A stretch of 64,000 nt of DNA, from positions 186,001 through 250,000 of the forward strand of contig NW_026014629.1 in NCBI RefSeq assembly GCF_020379485.1, in the 5' to 3' direction. The position numbers were made by a program, and so were the translations under genes. Each line of letters opens with the position of its first letter. Within the stretch, counting starts at the first letter, position 1. Below are positions 8,942-20,679 of this stretch, one piece after another. This stretch comes from Brassica napus (Eukaryota > Streptophyta > Magnoliopsida > Brassicales > Brassicaceae). Under the pieces are notes generated by a model. It did not search any database, was not told the origin of the DNA, and saw only the letters and a program-made list of their open reading frames with translations.

Positions 8942-10022
8942 ACAAAACCTTTATGAGAGTGACATAACTAAGGTATGTGTTAATCTTTCTTCCCTTCTTT
9001 CTAATTTATTCTACTTTGGTAACCAACTCTTACATAGAGCATGCAATTAGAAAACTCTAGAGGGAAATATTGAGATGCCTTTACTCACACAATCACTGTA
9101 AGAATCAATACCAGAAGGACACCATCATGATCATGTGTAAGGTCCCTATACAATACAGGGGATACATATGTATAGTAATAAAATTGTGGGGTTATATCTA
9201 TTTAAACTTTGGCTTTACTATGTACAAGGCAAGCTTCTCTTTCCCACCAAGGCCAAAAGAAAGTTTGCTTGTGACATAGAAACAAACTGACTCCATCTTC
9301 CCTAGCTGTCAATCAGATATTGATTCTTTTCTTCACAATCTGGACATGTTTCTGAATCAGTTTAAGTTTATCATTTCATATCTGCTTTAGTGTATTGTTT
9401 AGTGAATACCCTTTTCTGCTAATTGGTTCTTGGTAAGGAGGGAATACTTAACAAGGAAGAAAGTTGTGGCTTTAGATCTTTTTCACAGGTTTGTTTCTTA
9501 TTTATGCATTACATTCTTAATTGATTCTTATTGTTTAAAGGAAAGATCCAAGTGAGATAAGATAGTGGTAAAGAAAAGAGTAGGCTTGCTAATACTCAAG
9601 TCACAAAAGGCACACTGTCATATGCTTTATAATGGCTTAAAATATATGTAGTTAGGGGAGCCTGTGAGGTCCCCAATGGTTTGCTGCATGAAAAATCGCA
9701 TCTCAAAGCAAATAAAAAAGGTACTTAACGGGCCCATATGTTACATAAAGATATGTTTTTCCATAACTTTCTCTTCTTCTTGCTTCCTTTTTTTTTCTCT
9801 ACGTGGACACCTACCTATGTATGATGCTGCTTTGTGTCCATCATTTTTAAATAGACCCAATCACGGATCTGTCTTTCCAAGGTATATAAAAACAACTTAA
9901 ATGCTTGTTCTGTCCATATCTCTCTCTCTATTTATGTGACAGTCACTTCACCAACATCATGAATGTTCTGCTCAGTTTATTCTTGTGTTTGGTTGCTCAG
10001 CTGTAGGGACATACGTTGCAGT
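8942..10022. other. Intergenic; CLE25 promoter side
   Basis: No protein-like frame. The stretch 9560-10022 lies upstream of CLE25 and contains a CT-rich leader-like run just before the ATG (near 9920-9935). Confidence 0.5.
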
Positions 10023-10674
10023 ATGGGTGGAAATGGCATTATAGCTTTGGTTAGAGTTGTTGTGTCTCTTGTTATTATTGTGTTTCTTCTTGTTGGTATC
10101 TTAGCAAACGCTGCACAAAGTGTTCCATCAACAGAAAAGGTCAAGAGTTTGCGGTTTAGTGGTAAAGATGTGAATCTGTTTCATGTAAGCAAGCGAAAAG
10201 TTCCAAATGGAGCTGATCCTATCCACAACAGGTTCATCATATTTTCTCTCATAGTTCTATCTTTTAGATATTCTTATTTGAGTTTGGTATCAGAGATTAA
10301 GCATTTTGAGGATGTGGTCTTGAAGTTGGTTTAAGTATGTTTATACAAGAAAACTAATCTTCTAGTATTAGCTTTTTGCTGAATTCAAGATTTACTTGGA
10401 TGTAGCTTTACACATATACCGATAATTACTGGTTTCTAGAAAGATTTTTAGCATGTGGAATTCTTGTTCCTTCCTTCTTTTATTTGTCCTTAGAAAGCAG
10501 ATAATGTTATCATTGTTTCTCTAATTCCTATGTTTTAAAAAGAACGAACGACACTTGTGACGTACTTGACCACTTTAGTTAAAGTTCTATAGTAGAAGAC
10601 TCAACTTTACTGAGCTTTTGTTTCAAAACTATCTCTTCAGGAAAGAAACTTCAAGACAGCCACCACGAGTATGA
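10023..10674 (+). CDS. CLE25: CLE25 peptide precursor, two exons (10023-10231, 10641-10674)
   Basis: The gene encodes a secreted CLE peptide hormone. Exon 1 gives an N-terminal hydrophobic signal sequence (about residues 8-30), a variable region, and KRKVPNGADPIHN; the CLE dodecapeptide is residues 58-69. An AG/GT donor at 10232 and a TTCAG acceptor at 10639-10640 join it to a 34-nt exon 2 ending RKETSRQPPRV and TGA, giving 80 residues. This matches from memory the size and tail of Arabidopsis CLE25. In Arabidopsis, CLE25 moves from roots to leaves on dehydration, acts through BAM receptors to raise ABA synthesis, and promotes phloem formation. Position 7 of the peptide is Ala (codon GCT) instead of the conserved Pro. 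The unspliced frame runs into the intron, so the short second exon is easily missed. Confidence 0.93.
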
Positions 10675-11750
10675 TCTAGCTTCCAATATTTACGACTTGT
10701 AAGGTATGCAAACTTTTTGTTATAGATAATCATGTCAGTATAATGTAAGTCTCTTGTGGGCTTAGTTCATCTTCTGTTTCTCTACCTTTTTCAGACAAGA
10801 TAGTGGATAACTCGACCTTCTCAATTGCGTTTTCACGTCAAGAAGCTAGTTTTTTCTTCTGGGGCAGTCCATAACTTCAGATTCAGATTATATGCTAAGA
10901 ACACATAGCTCGTGAAGCCTTGCTCTGTTTTCCAAAGGTGAAGTCTTGCTCTCTTTTTCTTTTTGGGAACATTGTGTCTGGAGATTACAAACTTTTAAAA
11001 GTAAAGGTGTAGAGAGAACATTGATGCAGATATTAAGACTTTTAAGGACTTTGTAGGGTTTTTGTAATAACATTTGTATTGATTATAGGTTTATGTCTTT
11101 ATCCAACTCTCATGTTTTCCTCATAGTTCTTTCTTTCTTTCTTTTTGTCTTTTATTTATTTACGTTTAAAGTCTGCTTTTGTGTTTCCTCTGCTAAAGCA
11201 AACCATTAAACTAAAGTTGTCTGTTTTCAAAAACTCATTTTTCTCCTTAAATTACTGATTTATTAATAATCTATGCCTTGTAATATATCTCCACCACTAC
11301 AACAACTAAGAGAGTCTCAATGATTTTGCCTCTTATTAGAAGCTTGTCCTTGTACAACTTTAGATTCACTTCTATCTTCATTTTTGGGTTCTTCTGAACT
11401 TTGAGAATCTGACAAAGTGAAAATACAAAAGGAGTGATGTATTGATGCAAAACCTCCCTTTCTCTCTCTTTCTTGCATTCTTTAACTTCTTTTTCCAGGG
11501 TTTGATTTTGACTGTATCGAGAAGCAGACCCTAAAGTAAAGATTCTGCAGAGAAAGCCCTCTTTATCCTGTTCTGCATGGGACATATATTCTTGTTCTGC
11601 ACGTTCCTTTAGGTTCTTAAAAGAAAACACAAGTAAAAGTTTGTTTTGTCACTCTTCCAAAACACAAGAAAGACACTTGCTCTTACTATAACAGTTCTCT
11701 TCAGAACCTTGTTATTGATCAGTTAGTCATAAACACCAAAACAAACACAA
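10675..11750. other. Intergenic between CLE25 and BIR2, left part
   Basis: The first part is CLE25 3' UTR. A minus-strand frame at 11271-11630 is Lys/Glu-rich, but I recognise no family and no supporting start or splice context. I do not call it a gene. Confidence 0.5.
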
Positions 11751-11752
11751 TA

Positions 11753-11967
11753 CTCCCTTTCTATTCCAAAATAGTTGATGTTTTGGTAAAAAGCGCAAAA
11801 ATTAAGATATACATTGTTTTCTAAAAGATAGTACTAAAAATATAAACTAAATTAATTTAATTAATTATCAATTTTTTTTATAAAACATCATTTCTCATAC
11901 TTTTCGATAAAATTATTATTTTTTAAATTAAAAATCATGTAACATCATCTATTTGGAACAGAGGGAG
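11753..11967. mobile_element. Stowaway MITE (Tc1/mariner type), TA target duplication
   Basis: The 215-bp element starts CTCCCTTTCTATTCC and ends, on the minus strand, CTCCCTCTGTTCC. Inverted ends of about 27 bp extend into 'aaatag(t/a)tgatgtt'. TA dinucleotides flank both sides (11751-11752 and 11968-11969). CTCCCTCCGTTYC ends with TA duplications are the Stowaway signature. It has no coding capacity. It lies about 215 bp beyond the BIR2 stop codon. Confidence 0.88.
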
Positions 11968-12181
11968 TATCTTTTTAGAGACACAAGACACAAGGGAAGA
12001 CACTTAGCATATACACTTTGTTCTCTATTACAATAACATAAGTCTACAAATACATTTTTAGAAGCTTTATGGAATAATGCATCTTCTAACTTGGTAGTAG
12101 GAAGGTAGTACAAGATGCTATACACAAATAATTACCTCAAGATAAGGTTTTCACATAAGGCTTTATTAACTTCACACTGTC

Positions 12182-13987
12182 TCATTCATTCTCTTGTGTG
12201 TTGAAAATCAAAGGGAAATCTTCATCTTGTTCTGTAAACGAATAGCCTTGTTTCTCAGCCATAGCTCTAAGCGACTGATACGCCTTAAACATAGACCATC
12301 TCTCTTTAGGCCTTGAAGCCACACAGTTACAAGCAACCTCAACAAACTTAATAATCTCATCATCACACCCTTTCCCTCTAATCTCCTCATCTATAGCATC
12401 AACGAGTCTCCCGGAGCTCTCAAGATGCTTCACCCAATCAACCAAGCTCCCTTTAAAACCTTCTTTACCAAGAGCTTTCACCCCTGTCGCCAACTCCAAG
12501 AGAACAACTCCAAGTCCATACACATCACCTTTTAACGAAGCTAACATTGTGGTTGAATACTCTGGAGCTACATACCCAAACTCACCCAAGTCACCAGTCA
12601 TGAAACTGCTCTCATTATTATCTAAAGGAACCATAAGCCTAGCAAGCCCTGAGTCTACAATCCTCGCGTCGAAATCTTCATCAACGAGAATCACACTCGA
12701 ACAAATATTCTGGTGGAGTATAGAAGGCCTACACCCATGGTGAAGCCAAGCCAAACCCCTAGCCGCACCCAAACCGATCCTAAACCGAGTTAACCAATCC
12801 AGTTCCTCATCACCCTCCAGCAAACTCATCAGCGTGCCGTTCGACATGTACTTATAAACAAGAAGCCTCTCCTCCTCCACGACGCAGAAGCCAAGAAGCG
12901 GCGCCAAGTTAGGGTGCCGCAGCTCCCAAAGCCGATTCATCTCGTACCTAAACTCCTTCTCCCCGAGCTTACACTCGCTCAAATGCTTCACCGCGAGCGC
13001 CGACCCATCGGGGAGAACCGCCTTGTACGTGGTCCCGGTCCTAGTGGTAACAATAACATTCTCAGAGCTGAAACCGTTGGTCGCGGCCATGAGGTCACCG
13101 AGCTTAACCTTAACCAGAGGCTTCTGGAACAGCGAGACTTGCAGCAGCTTATGGCTGATAAGCCTCCGCGCTAAGGTGCTAACTCCTTCTTCGTTCAGAG
13201 TCCTTCTCTTCCTCGTACGGTTGTAATAATACCACCAAACGCCAAACGCTAACAGCGTCGAAGCAGCCGCACCGATCACACCAGCTGCAACGATTATAGC
13301 AAGATTCTTCTTGCTTATCCCTCCACAGGTGGAGGATAAAGGACGTCCGCAAAGTCTTTTATTTCCAGCAAAGTCATCGGATGAATACTTAGCCGAGGAG
13401 GCGAAGAAAGAAGGGATGCGACCTGTTAAGTCGTTGTGGGAGATGGAGAACGTTGCTAACCTTCCAAGAGAGGATAACTGAACCGGGATTTGACCGGTTA
13501 ACCGATTTTTAGAGAGAACCAAAGAGTTAACGAATCTACACTCAGCTAAACTAGGGGGAACCTCGCCGTTTAAGTCATTGTTGGAGAGATCGAGAGAGAC
13601 CAAGAACGGTAGCCAAGTACAGAGCTGTGGAGGGATGTTACCGGATAAGCGGTTGGTGGATAGATCGAGCTTCTGCAAGCTCCCGCAGTACTGTAAGGAC
13701 TCTGGGATCCGACCGGACAAGCCCATGTCTCGAAGCTCGAGGTTGATGACTCTGTTCTCTTGGTTGTTCCAGCAGGAGACGCCGACGAAGTTGCAGAGGA
13801 AGCCGAGGGTCGTGTTGGCGAAGTTCCATGATCTGAGAGCGCCCTGAGGGTCGGTGAGGGAGGTTTGGATTCCTTTTAAGCATCTTATGTCGTCTTCGTC
13901 GGCAGCCATGGCGGGGGGAGAGGAACAGAGGAGGAGGAGGATGATGATGATCGATGAAGGAAGAAGGTTTGGGATGATCTTCTCCAT
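12182..13987 (-). CDS. BIR2: LRR receptor pseudokinase BIR2 (BAK1-interacting receptor-like kinase 2)
   Basis: This single-exon gene encodes 601 residues, close to the ~605 of Arabidopsis BIR2. In order: signal peptide (about 1-28), LRR N-terminal cap with CNFVGVSCW, about five LRRs (70-200), a Cys pair, one transmembrane helix (NLAIIVAAGVIG..., about 221-248) and a kinase-like domain (about 290-570). The kinase is degenerate: the Gly-rich loop reads TRTGTTYKAVL, HRD is replaced by HQN in ILHQNICSS, and DFG is replaced by DSG in RIVDSGLA. The VAIK lysine is kept (ALAVKHL). BIR2 sits in the plasma membrane and holds back the co-receptor BAK1 from immune receptors until ligand arrives. I chose the ATG at 13987, which opens directly into the signal peptide; the in-frame ATG at 14074 would add 29 residues unlike a signal peptide. 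Confidence 0.96.
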   Translation of the reverse strand: MEKIIPNLLPSSIIIILLLLCSSPPAMAADEDDIRCLKGIQTSLTDPQGALRSWNFANTTLGFLCNFVGVSCWNNQENRVINLELRDMGLSGRIPESLQYCGSLQKLDLSTNRLSGNIPPQLCTWLPFLVSLDLSNNDLNGEVPPSLAECRFVNSLVLSKNRLTGQIPVQLSSLGRLATFSISHNDLTGRIPSFFASSAKYSSDDFAGNKRLCGRPLSSTCGGISKKNLAIIVAAGVIGAAASTLLAFGVWWYYYNRTRKRRTLNEEGVSTLARRLISHKLLQVSLFQKPLVKVKLGDLMAATNGFSSENVIVTTRTGTTYKAVLPDGSALAVKHLSECKLGEKEFRYEMNRLWELRHPNLAPLLGFCVVEEERLLVYKYMSNGTLMSLLEGDEELDWLTRFRIGLGAARGLAWLHHGCRPSILHQNICSSVILVDEDFDARIVDSGLARLMVPLDNNESSFMTGDLGEFGYVAPEYSTTMLASLKGDVYGLGVVLLELATGVKALGKEGFKGSLVDWVKHLESSGRLVDAIDEEIRGKGCDDEIIKFVEVACNCVASRPKERWSMFKAYQSLRAMAEKQGYSFTEQDEDFPLIFNTQENE

Positions 13988-14422
13988 GGATGAAGAAGTG
14001 TTGAGAGGTCTTTTGGGTTTGGTATGTGCCAATGGAGTTGCAGAGAGACAAGACGCGTTGAACGGTCGTCTCAAAAGGGTTTGAGATTAGATGTTGAAGA
14101 GTAGTCGTCGACTTTGTTGTCTTTTTGTGTTTATTTTCTTGTTCATCTTTTATTCCTATGACCGGGAAAAAAAAGACTATTACTACTAAATTTTCTCCTT
14201 TTTTTTAATATTTATTTATGTTTGAAAACATCAATTAAAATGAAATTTTTCATCATTCTCTGACTTTTTTTTTTGTAGTAAATAAATATTCGAATAGTTT
14301 GTAAGGTTGATGAAAATGAAGTGTTCAAAGATAAAAATGATGTGGTTGTTTTTGTTTTCTTAAGTTAACTTGTCATGTAGATTAATCATTTTGCATAACA
14401 CGATCTTAATTAAATATTAAAA
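13988..14422. other. BIR2 5' flank
   Basis: This is the upstream region of the minus-strand BIR2 gene: presumed 5' UTR and proximal promoter up to the Helitron border at 14423. No other frame is convincing. Confidence 0.6.
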
Positions 14423-15765
14423 CTAGATTTTGATCCGCGCAACCGCACGGGTGTTTGTTTTCACTTTTCTATACATAAATTATTATTTTTAAACATTAGT
14501 TGTACATATTTTTAACGTTAATTATATACTTAAATGTTTATATAACTATTTCAAATACAATAATTTTATAATTTATATATTATAATTAATAAAATATTTA
14601 AAACTGTATGTATTTTCACTTCTTCTTATATATTTATCTTATTGTATTTGCATTTAGTTATTAATCAAGTTAATATATTCATGAGAAAACATATTTGAAA
14701 ATTATTTTGTATTTAATTTATGCTAAATTCTGACCCATATTTCAAAGCTGTATTTCTTTTTAATTTTTATTAATATTTTTATGCTTATTCATTTTAGATA
14801 ATATATTATTGTATATACAAAAGTAGTTTAAGATATGTTAATTTTTAGACATGTATTATATGGTTTGCTAATTTTATGCCGTTCTATCATCATATTTTAT
14901 TTTTAAAATAAATAATATATATTTATGAAAATAAAATTTATAAATTTATCAATTGAATATACTTTTATCATATTTATTTAAGTATAATAATTGTATTTTA
15001 ACATGATCATGACTATAAAGTAGATAAAGTATGATATAATTTATTTATTCTACATTTTATAAACAATAACTTAAAATACATTAAATTATTGTTAAAATAT
15101 TTTTGCACAGATTTATTAGAATTTTTAAAATATAATATATAAATATGTATTATATTATATTTAAAATAGAAATATATTATGATTAAAGTAGTTACAAAGA
15201 TTTTATATTATAAGCTTTAAAGAAATACATGTTATTTTGTATACATGTATTATATAGTTTGCTAATGTTAACTCATCTTACCAACATATTAGATTTTATT
15301 TTGAAGATAAATATATTATACTTACGAAAATAAAATATATAAAATTTCTAATTTTTATTATATTTAATTCAATATAATAATTTTCTTTTAATATGATTGA
15401 TTATGATTATATAATATATAAAGTATTACAGAATTTTTTATTTTTCATTTTATTAACGATTACTGAATTTATTAATGTATAATAATATTTCAAACTAATT
15501 TCAAAATTAGTGAAAATATTTAAATATAATTTCAAAAATAAAGATCTTGTAAAAATCTTTTAAAACAGATTTTCTGGAATTTCAAAATAAATATATTTAT
15601 ATTTGAAATAAAAAGATATCAAAAGATATGATGATTAAAGTATTTTAAAGATTCTATGTATTATTAGTCTTAATAAAATACATTTAATATGATTTTTAAG
15701 TGATGGTCCAAATTTAAAAAAATTACACATGAAAGAAATCATGACTTCTATTTTAATATATAAGA
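14423..15765 (-). mobile_element. Non-autonomous Helitron
   Basis: On the minus strand the element ends with a hairpin-forming CCGTGCGGTTGCGCGG, then ATCAAAAT and CTAG followed by host T (14422-14426). This is the typical Brassicaceae Helitron 3' end. The 5' end is TCTTATATATTAAAATAGAA at 15765, matching the usual TC...ATTAAAA...GAAG start. The base before TC is C rather than the expected A, so that edge may have mutated. The 1.34-kb interior is AT-rich with no coding region. It stands about 435 bp upstream of the BIR2 ATG. Confidence 0.8.
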
Positions 15766-18108
15766 GGTTTATTGACTGCAAAATCAAGTAAGTATCTGCT
15801 CTCTTGATATTTTAAATAGTTTTAGTTGTATCCTTTTTTATACATCAACACTGATTTCAATCTCAACCAACATTTTTCAAGTAATTTTTTTTTTTTTGTA
15901 AGATGACATTTTTCAAGTAAATTGCATATACATACCTAACTTTCCAATATTAAGAGATTCCACACCTTAAGTTAAGCTTATGAACAACTTGTGGTATTTC
16001 TGGTATGACCTCGAAATCACCTTTTTGCAATATTAACTTTGCTTACACTCAAAACGATATAAAACAAAAAGATTACAAACATCAACTGATAGAAATGCAT
16101 AATGCATCTGTATCTTTGATAATCAATAGTTTAATACTATTACTGTATTTACATGCGTGTGTGTTGTCACCGTAGACCTTTTGGTGACAGCAAATTGGGT
16201 TCTACGTCTGTATGGGTTTGGTGTGGTCAAATGTGCAATTTTAAATTAAACAAGTAGGAAATTTTCAATGATATTGTTGTTTCTTCTTAAATAGTTTTTA
16301 ACTAACCTACCTATACATGATCACAATTGCTCTGGTAATCATACGACCATCCAAAAACAAAATCTTAGCAAAATATTCTCTCATCCAATGGCCTTCCTTT
16401 ATTGACCAACCTCCTTTAAACTAATTGTAGCTATCACTCAAGTGTTCTCATAGACCAAACACAAAACTTATATATTGCTAGTATTAAACTAGGATTTGCA
16501 CAATATTCATATGTAAGACTATTAAAATAATGTTCGTAAATAGTTGAATTATGATTAACCAGCTGAAAATTGTGTGTTCAAATAGTGAAATTGACCAAAA
16601 TGGCAAAAAGGCATAATTGCAATTTAATTGATAGTTCCACATCACCAACTCTGACATTTTCTAAAGTTTTAAGGCCCGCTGTCTTTTAAATAACCCAGCC
16701 TATTTGATGGAAATAGCCCAGCCCGAATGTATGTTTAAAGACTTTAAGTTTTGGTTTTACATGATTCCACAAACTGGAGAAACCAAATGCTTTACAGTGA
16801 GTTACATGTTGTGAACAAGGAAGAGAAGAAACAATCTCTGTTCAAAAGGTTGTTGTTAAGAGTTTGAATCCTAGTCAAGATGTTGTAGATACTTGCTTCT
16901 CTCTCAACATTAACTTTGTTCTGGATCGAAGCTCATTGCATATGATCTTGAACGTGAAACGATAAAAAACGTAAAAACGTCTATCTATTGGTAATTGTTT
17001 GCGTATGCATGTTTAAGGTCATGGTGTCAAATCTGAGTGTATACATTTAAATTTAGTAAAAAAAAATTGAAAACATTTTTTTTTCTTTGATATGCCCTAT
17101 ATCGGCTGAAAGTGAAATGAAAAGCATTTCGACGGTTGGTGTTAGTACTATAAAGGGAAACCATTTTCAGCTCCTTATTTGTTTATTTCCACTTAAATGT
17201 GAAAACCCAATGTTCTTGAGTCATTTGAATTCGGGGAACCAAAGTTGTTATTATGTATATTGGAAAGACGAGCAAACATGGGGCCACACTGCTGTGAAGG
17301 AATAAACAAGTCAGAGCAGCAGGCGTGTAATTTGTTTTAATTATTGTTTTTTGTAGGTTTAATCGAAATATTCCTGATGGAGTGTTATAAACTTATAATA
17401 TTCAATAGTTATTTTTAAAAATCAACTCAAAAATATCATTTGTTTACATAATTCCCAGTTTCTGCGAAAACTATTACATTTCCCTGCTTAGCATGCGGTT
17501 CCCCATTGAACACAGAACTTTGAGTAACTAACACTTCTCTGGTTTTTCTGTTCACTAAGAAAATATAACCCAATAGGCAAAAAAAAAAACTTTTCATATA
17601 TATAATGTTCATTGTGAGCTATTGCATGTATCTATAAAGATGTAAATTTCAATAATTGATTATAAACCAATTTATTTATGTTAAACATTAAGGTTGAAAA
17701 ATCTTTATTTGATGTGTAGATTAAATTAGCATATTTCAAAAAAAAAAAATTGAAAGACATTTATGTAAAGTAGAAGTTGATAATGATTGTTTTAAGGAAG
17801 AATGGTCCCCAAGGAAAAGCAGGAAAAAAAAAAACAGATGAAATCAGAAAAGCCTGAGAAGAAAGTAATAATACATTGTCTGTAATAAAAACTAGATATG
17901 AAGAGGGCATGCCTGTTCTTGTCTCCTACACCTCCTCTGCTTCCTCTTCTCCTGTCTTTTCATTTTGTTCTTTCTGTTCGCCATTTCTGTCTTCCAGAAT
18001 CGGACCCACCTTTAGGAATCTTGAAATATTTTCGTATAAGAATCTCAGCTTCGTGGATCGGAAGAAGAAAGAAACAGACCATAGAAAGAAAGAGACAGAG
18101 AGATAATA
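15766..18108. other. Intergenic, no gene seen
   Basis: AT-rich with long A runs. Short GC-richer patches (around 16650-16740 and 17090-17300) have no recognisable protein. The last ~250 bp is the promoter and 5' leader of the 18109 gene, with a CT-rich stretch around 17920-17990. Confidence 0.5.
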
Positions 18109-18729
18109 ATGGTGATGAAGAGAGACCTTAGAGTGGAGGAAGAGAACATGTGTACGTCGCTGTTGACTGCATTTTTTGTTCTCTCTATGGCTTGTCTAAA
18201 ACATTTCTACTCTATTTCTTATTTAATCGAACAATGGCGTTCGTTAGTGTTTCTACTCCTCAACCTCGTCCTCTTAGCCGTTTACTTCACATCGACTCGT
18301 CCTATTTGCGGCGAAACTCATCACAATTTCAAGGCTCGTCGAAGAGGTACGTTGAGGAAGAGTAAGAAGGCCAAGAAGACAAGGGGAGTGGAGGAACCAG
18401 CTTGTTCCGTTGTCGTGGAGCCTAAGGAAGTTATCAAGAACTGTATCGTGGAGGAGACGAAAAGTGTTTGTCCCGAGTCCGAGGAAACTGTGAAAGATTG
18501 CTTGCTTCACAAGGATTCAGTAGACTTTCATGAAAAAGAAGCTGAGTTTGAGCCAGGGAGGTTATCAAACGAGGAGCTGAACGAGAGAGTAGAGGCCTTC
18601 ATCACAACGTTCAGGCAACATTTGGTGCTTGATGCAAGAAGAGGTAGAGACAGAGAAACTAACCAGAAGATGCGAACAAAAGAGACTGACATTAGCATTT
18701 TAGGTCGGGAGGTCACTTGTTCTGTTTAA
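18109..18729 (+). CDS. Small membrane protein with DUF761-type C-terminal motif
   Basis: This uninterrupted frame encodes 206 residues. Two hydrophobic segments near the N terminus (about 15-35 and 43-62) are likely membrane helices. A basic, Lys/Arg-rich stretch and an acidic central part follow. Near the C terminus the motif LSNEELNERVEAFITTFRQ matches the short conserved block of DUF761/cotton-fibre-type plant proteins, often found with an N-terminal DUF4408 membrane region. The biochemical role of the family is poorly known. The ATG at 18109 lies in a purine-rich leader. Because membrane segment and C-terminal motif are both in frame, I think it is a real gene, but no function can be given. 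Confidence 0.8.
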   Translation: MVMKRDLRVEEENMCTSLLTAFFVLSMACLKHFYSISYLIEQWRSLVFLLLNLVLLAVYFTSTRPICGETHHNFKARRRGTLRKSKKAKKTRGVEEPACSVVVEPKEVIKNCIVEETKSVCPESEETVKDCLLHKDSVDFHEKEAEFEPGRLSNEELNERVEAFITTFRQHLVLDARRGRDRETNQKMRTKETDISILGREVTCSV

Positions 18730-20679
18730 GAGTTTCTCTACAAATTTTTTTGGCAACTGATGTAATGTCATAAGAACACAAAGACTATATTGAAACATGC
18801 AGCTTCAGTGTCTTGATAGGCTTTTTCACTGAAGTTGTTCAGAAATGAGAAAAAAAAGTTTGTGCGAGTCAACATACTTAGTCTCCTTGAAAAAGTAAGC
18901 TTAAGACTTGCAAAATTTTCTGCTTGACAATGTTGGCAGCTGCATCTCATCTGCAGCTCTTTTGATAACTAAGAACTTTACATCAGATATCATATCCTTG
19001 TTAGTTTCTGAACAATCCTTAAAAAAAAATTGACATTCACTATTGCGAAACATATACACAAGTCACCATCTCTTAACAAACAGTGAGAGAGATGAGACAA
19101 GACGAGTAGAATCGGCTACTCACTTGCTGCCTGTTATGCCCAAATATGCAGCCCAAGCCCAAAAACAGGGTCGACTCAAACCTTTTACAGGCTCTGGGGC
19201 AAAAAAAAAAAAAAAAGACATTTACGAGATGAAATTGAAAATTTGATATTGTAATTACAAGGTAAAATAAAATCGTTTTCATTTGAAAAGGTAAGCACAA
19301 CCAGAATAATAAAACACTTTTGCTTTTTTTATAGCTTCTTTTTTATTGAGAACCAGATCATTTGCTTCTACAAAAACTTTCAAACTATAATATTTTTTAG
19401 CCGGTCCTGCTTCAAGGTCAAGTTAATTTTTCAAAGTTGAGTAAAAGGAAAAATAGACCTGGATTTAAGAACCAGAAACTGAATTGATGAAGTTGAAAGT
19501 GAAATGGAAACCTGAAACAAAAAAACAAAAACAATTCTAGGTTTTAGAAACAAAAAAAAAATATTCTGCTCTACCAAAAAAATTAGTGATCTATAAACAA
19601 AAAACATGATAGTAAACAAAATTTTAAAGATCACTTACAAAAACTAATCAATTATGCAAGAATCCTTGAAGAATGAACGAATTTGAGATATTTTACAATT
19701 GTATCGTTAATGGAAATATGAACATTTTTTAGAAGAAAAGAAGACGTCTTGATGAAATATATTCATGCCTAATAAGCTCACATAAATGTTGATTATAATA
19801 TTTTAATATTAATTATAATTGGTAAAAATGTAAACAGATTAACATGAATAAGATTGTGTTTCCATAAAGTTAGATTTATTAATTTCGTTTTATTAAAAAA
19901 ATGTTATATGTATATTTTACATTAAAAAAATTGTACTACTACAATAAAAAAAAATTATGGGCCCCCTCCAGCAATGGACTTTCGGTGCACCGCTGGCCCC
20001 TGGTCTTCAACCGGCCTTGCCCAAAGACTAACCCCAAATGTATTGACAATAGTTATCAGTTAGTGTTGGTATTTATAGTTGTCTATAGAAAGCTGACACA
20101 TGTTACCGAGAGAAACCGATCCAAAACCGAATAAAAAAATTTACAAGTACTTAAAGATGTCTAATTCTCTAAAACCCGAAGATCCAGACCAGACTAAAAC
20201 CGAGCAAAACTGAATATCCAAACGTCCACCCACGTCTATCACACTGCAATTGCAACCATGTTTGCGTGTATCTTTACGATTTTCAAAAGAACAAAAGATT
20301 CATGACCAATACATAATAATGTTTTTTTATTTACAAATATAGAACTGATGTGCGATACTTTATCAAAACAAGAAAAATCATTTGGTATACCGTACGTATA
20401 CAAAGAAAACTAGAAAATTGGTCGGTATACATGTCACATGTGCACTATCTACCATTCACTATATTCCGGTACCAAAATGTTTATATAAGAATACCAAGAA
20501 AAAGGTCAAACACCAGAATAGTCACCACTCACCACTATGGCACTATTCATGTAGAAGAATCATTGAAGAGATAAATGTTCAAAGGATCCACACATACGAG
20601 CCACGTAGAATCCACCAGATTTGAATGTTATTTTTTCGATGCTAAGATTTAATTTCGAAATTGACTATATTGTAACATG
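18730..20679. other. Intergenic, no gene seen
   Basis: 3' flank of the 18109 gene, then AT-rich DNA. A GC-richer patch at 19960-20030 ('gggccccctccagcaatgg') has no recognisable protein. Short open frames here show no family resemblance. Confidence 0.5.

Noticed and set aside
11271..11630. Minus-strand frame of 119 codons between CLE25 and BIR2
   Set aside because: Lys/Glu-rich but without a recognisable domain. Its end is a run of Val and Tyr codons from simple sequence, and no splice or promoter evidence is visible.
13988..14074. 29-residue upstream extension of BIR2
   Set aside because: It would bury the signal peptide inside the protein; the ATG at 13987 gives a normal secretory start.
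19043..20624. Several frames of 60-80 codons right of the DUF761 gene
   Set aside because: No family resemblance, low-complexity stretches and no supporting signals.
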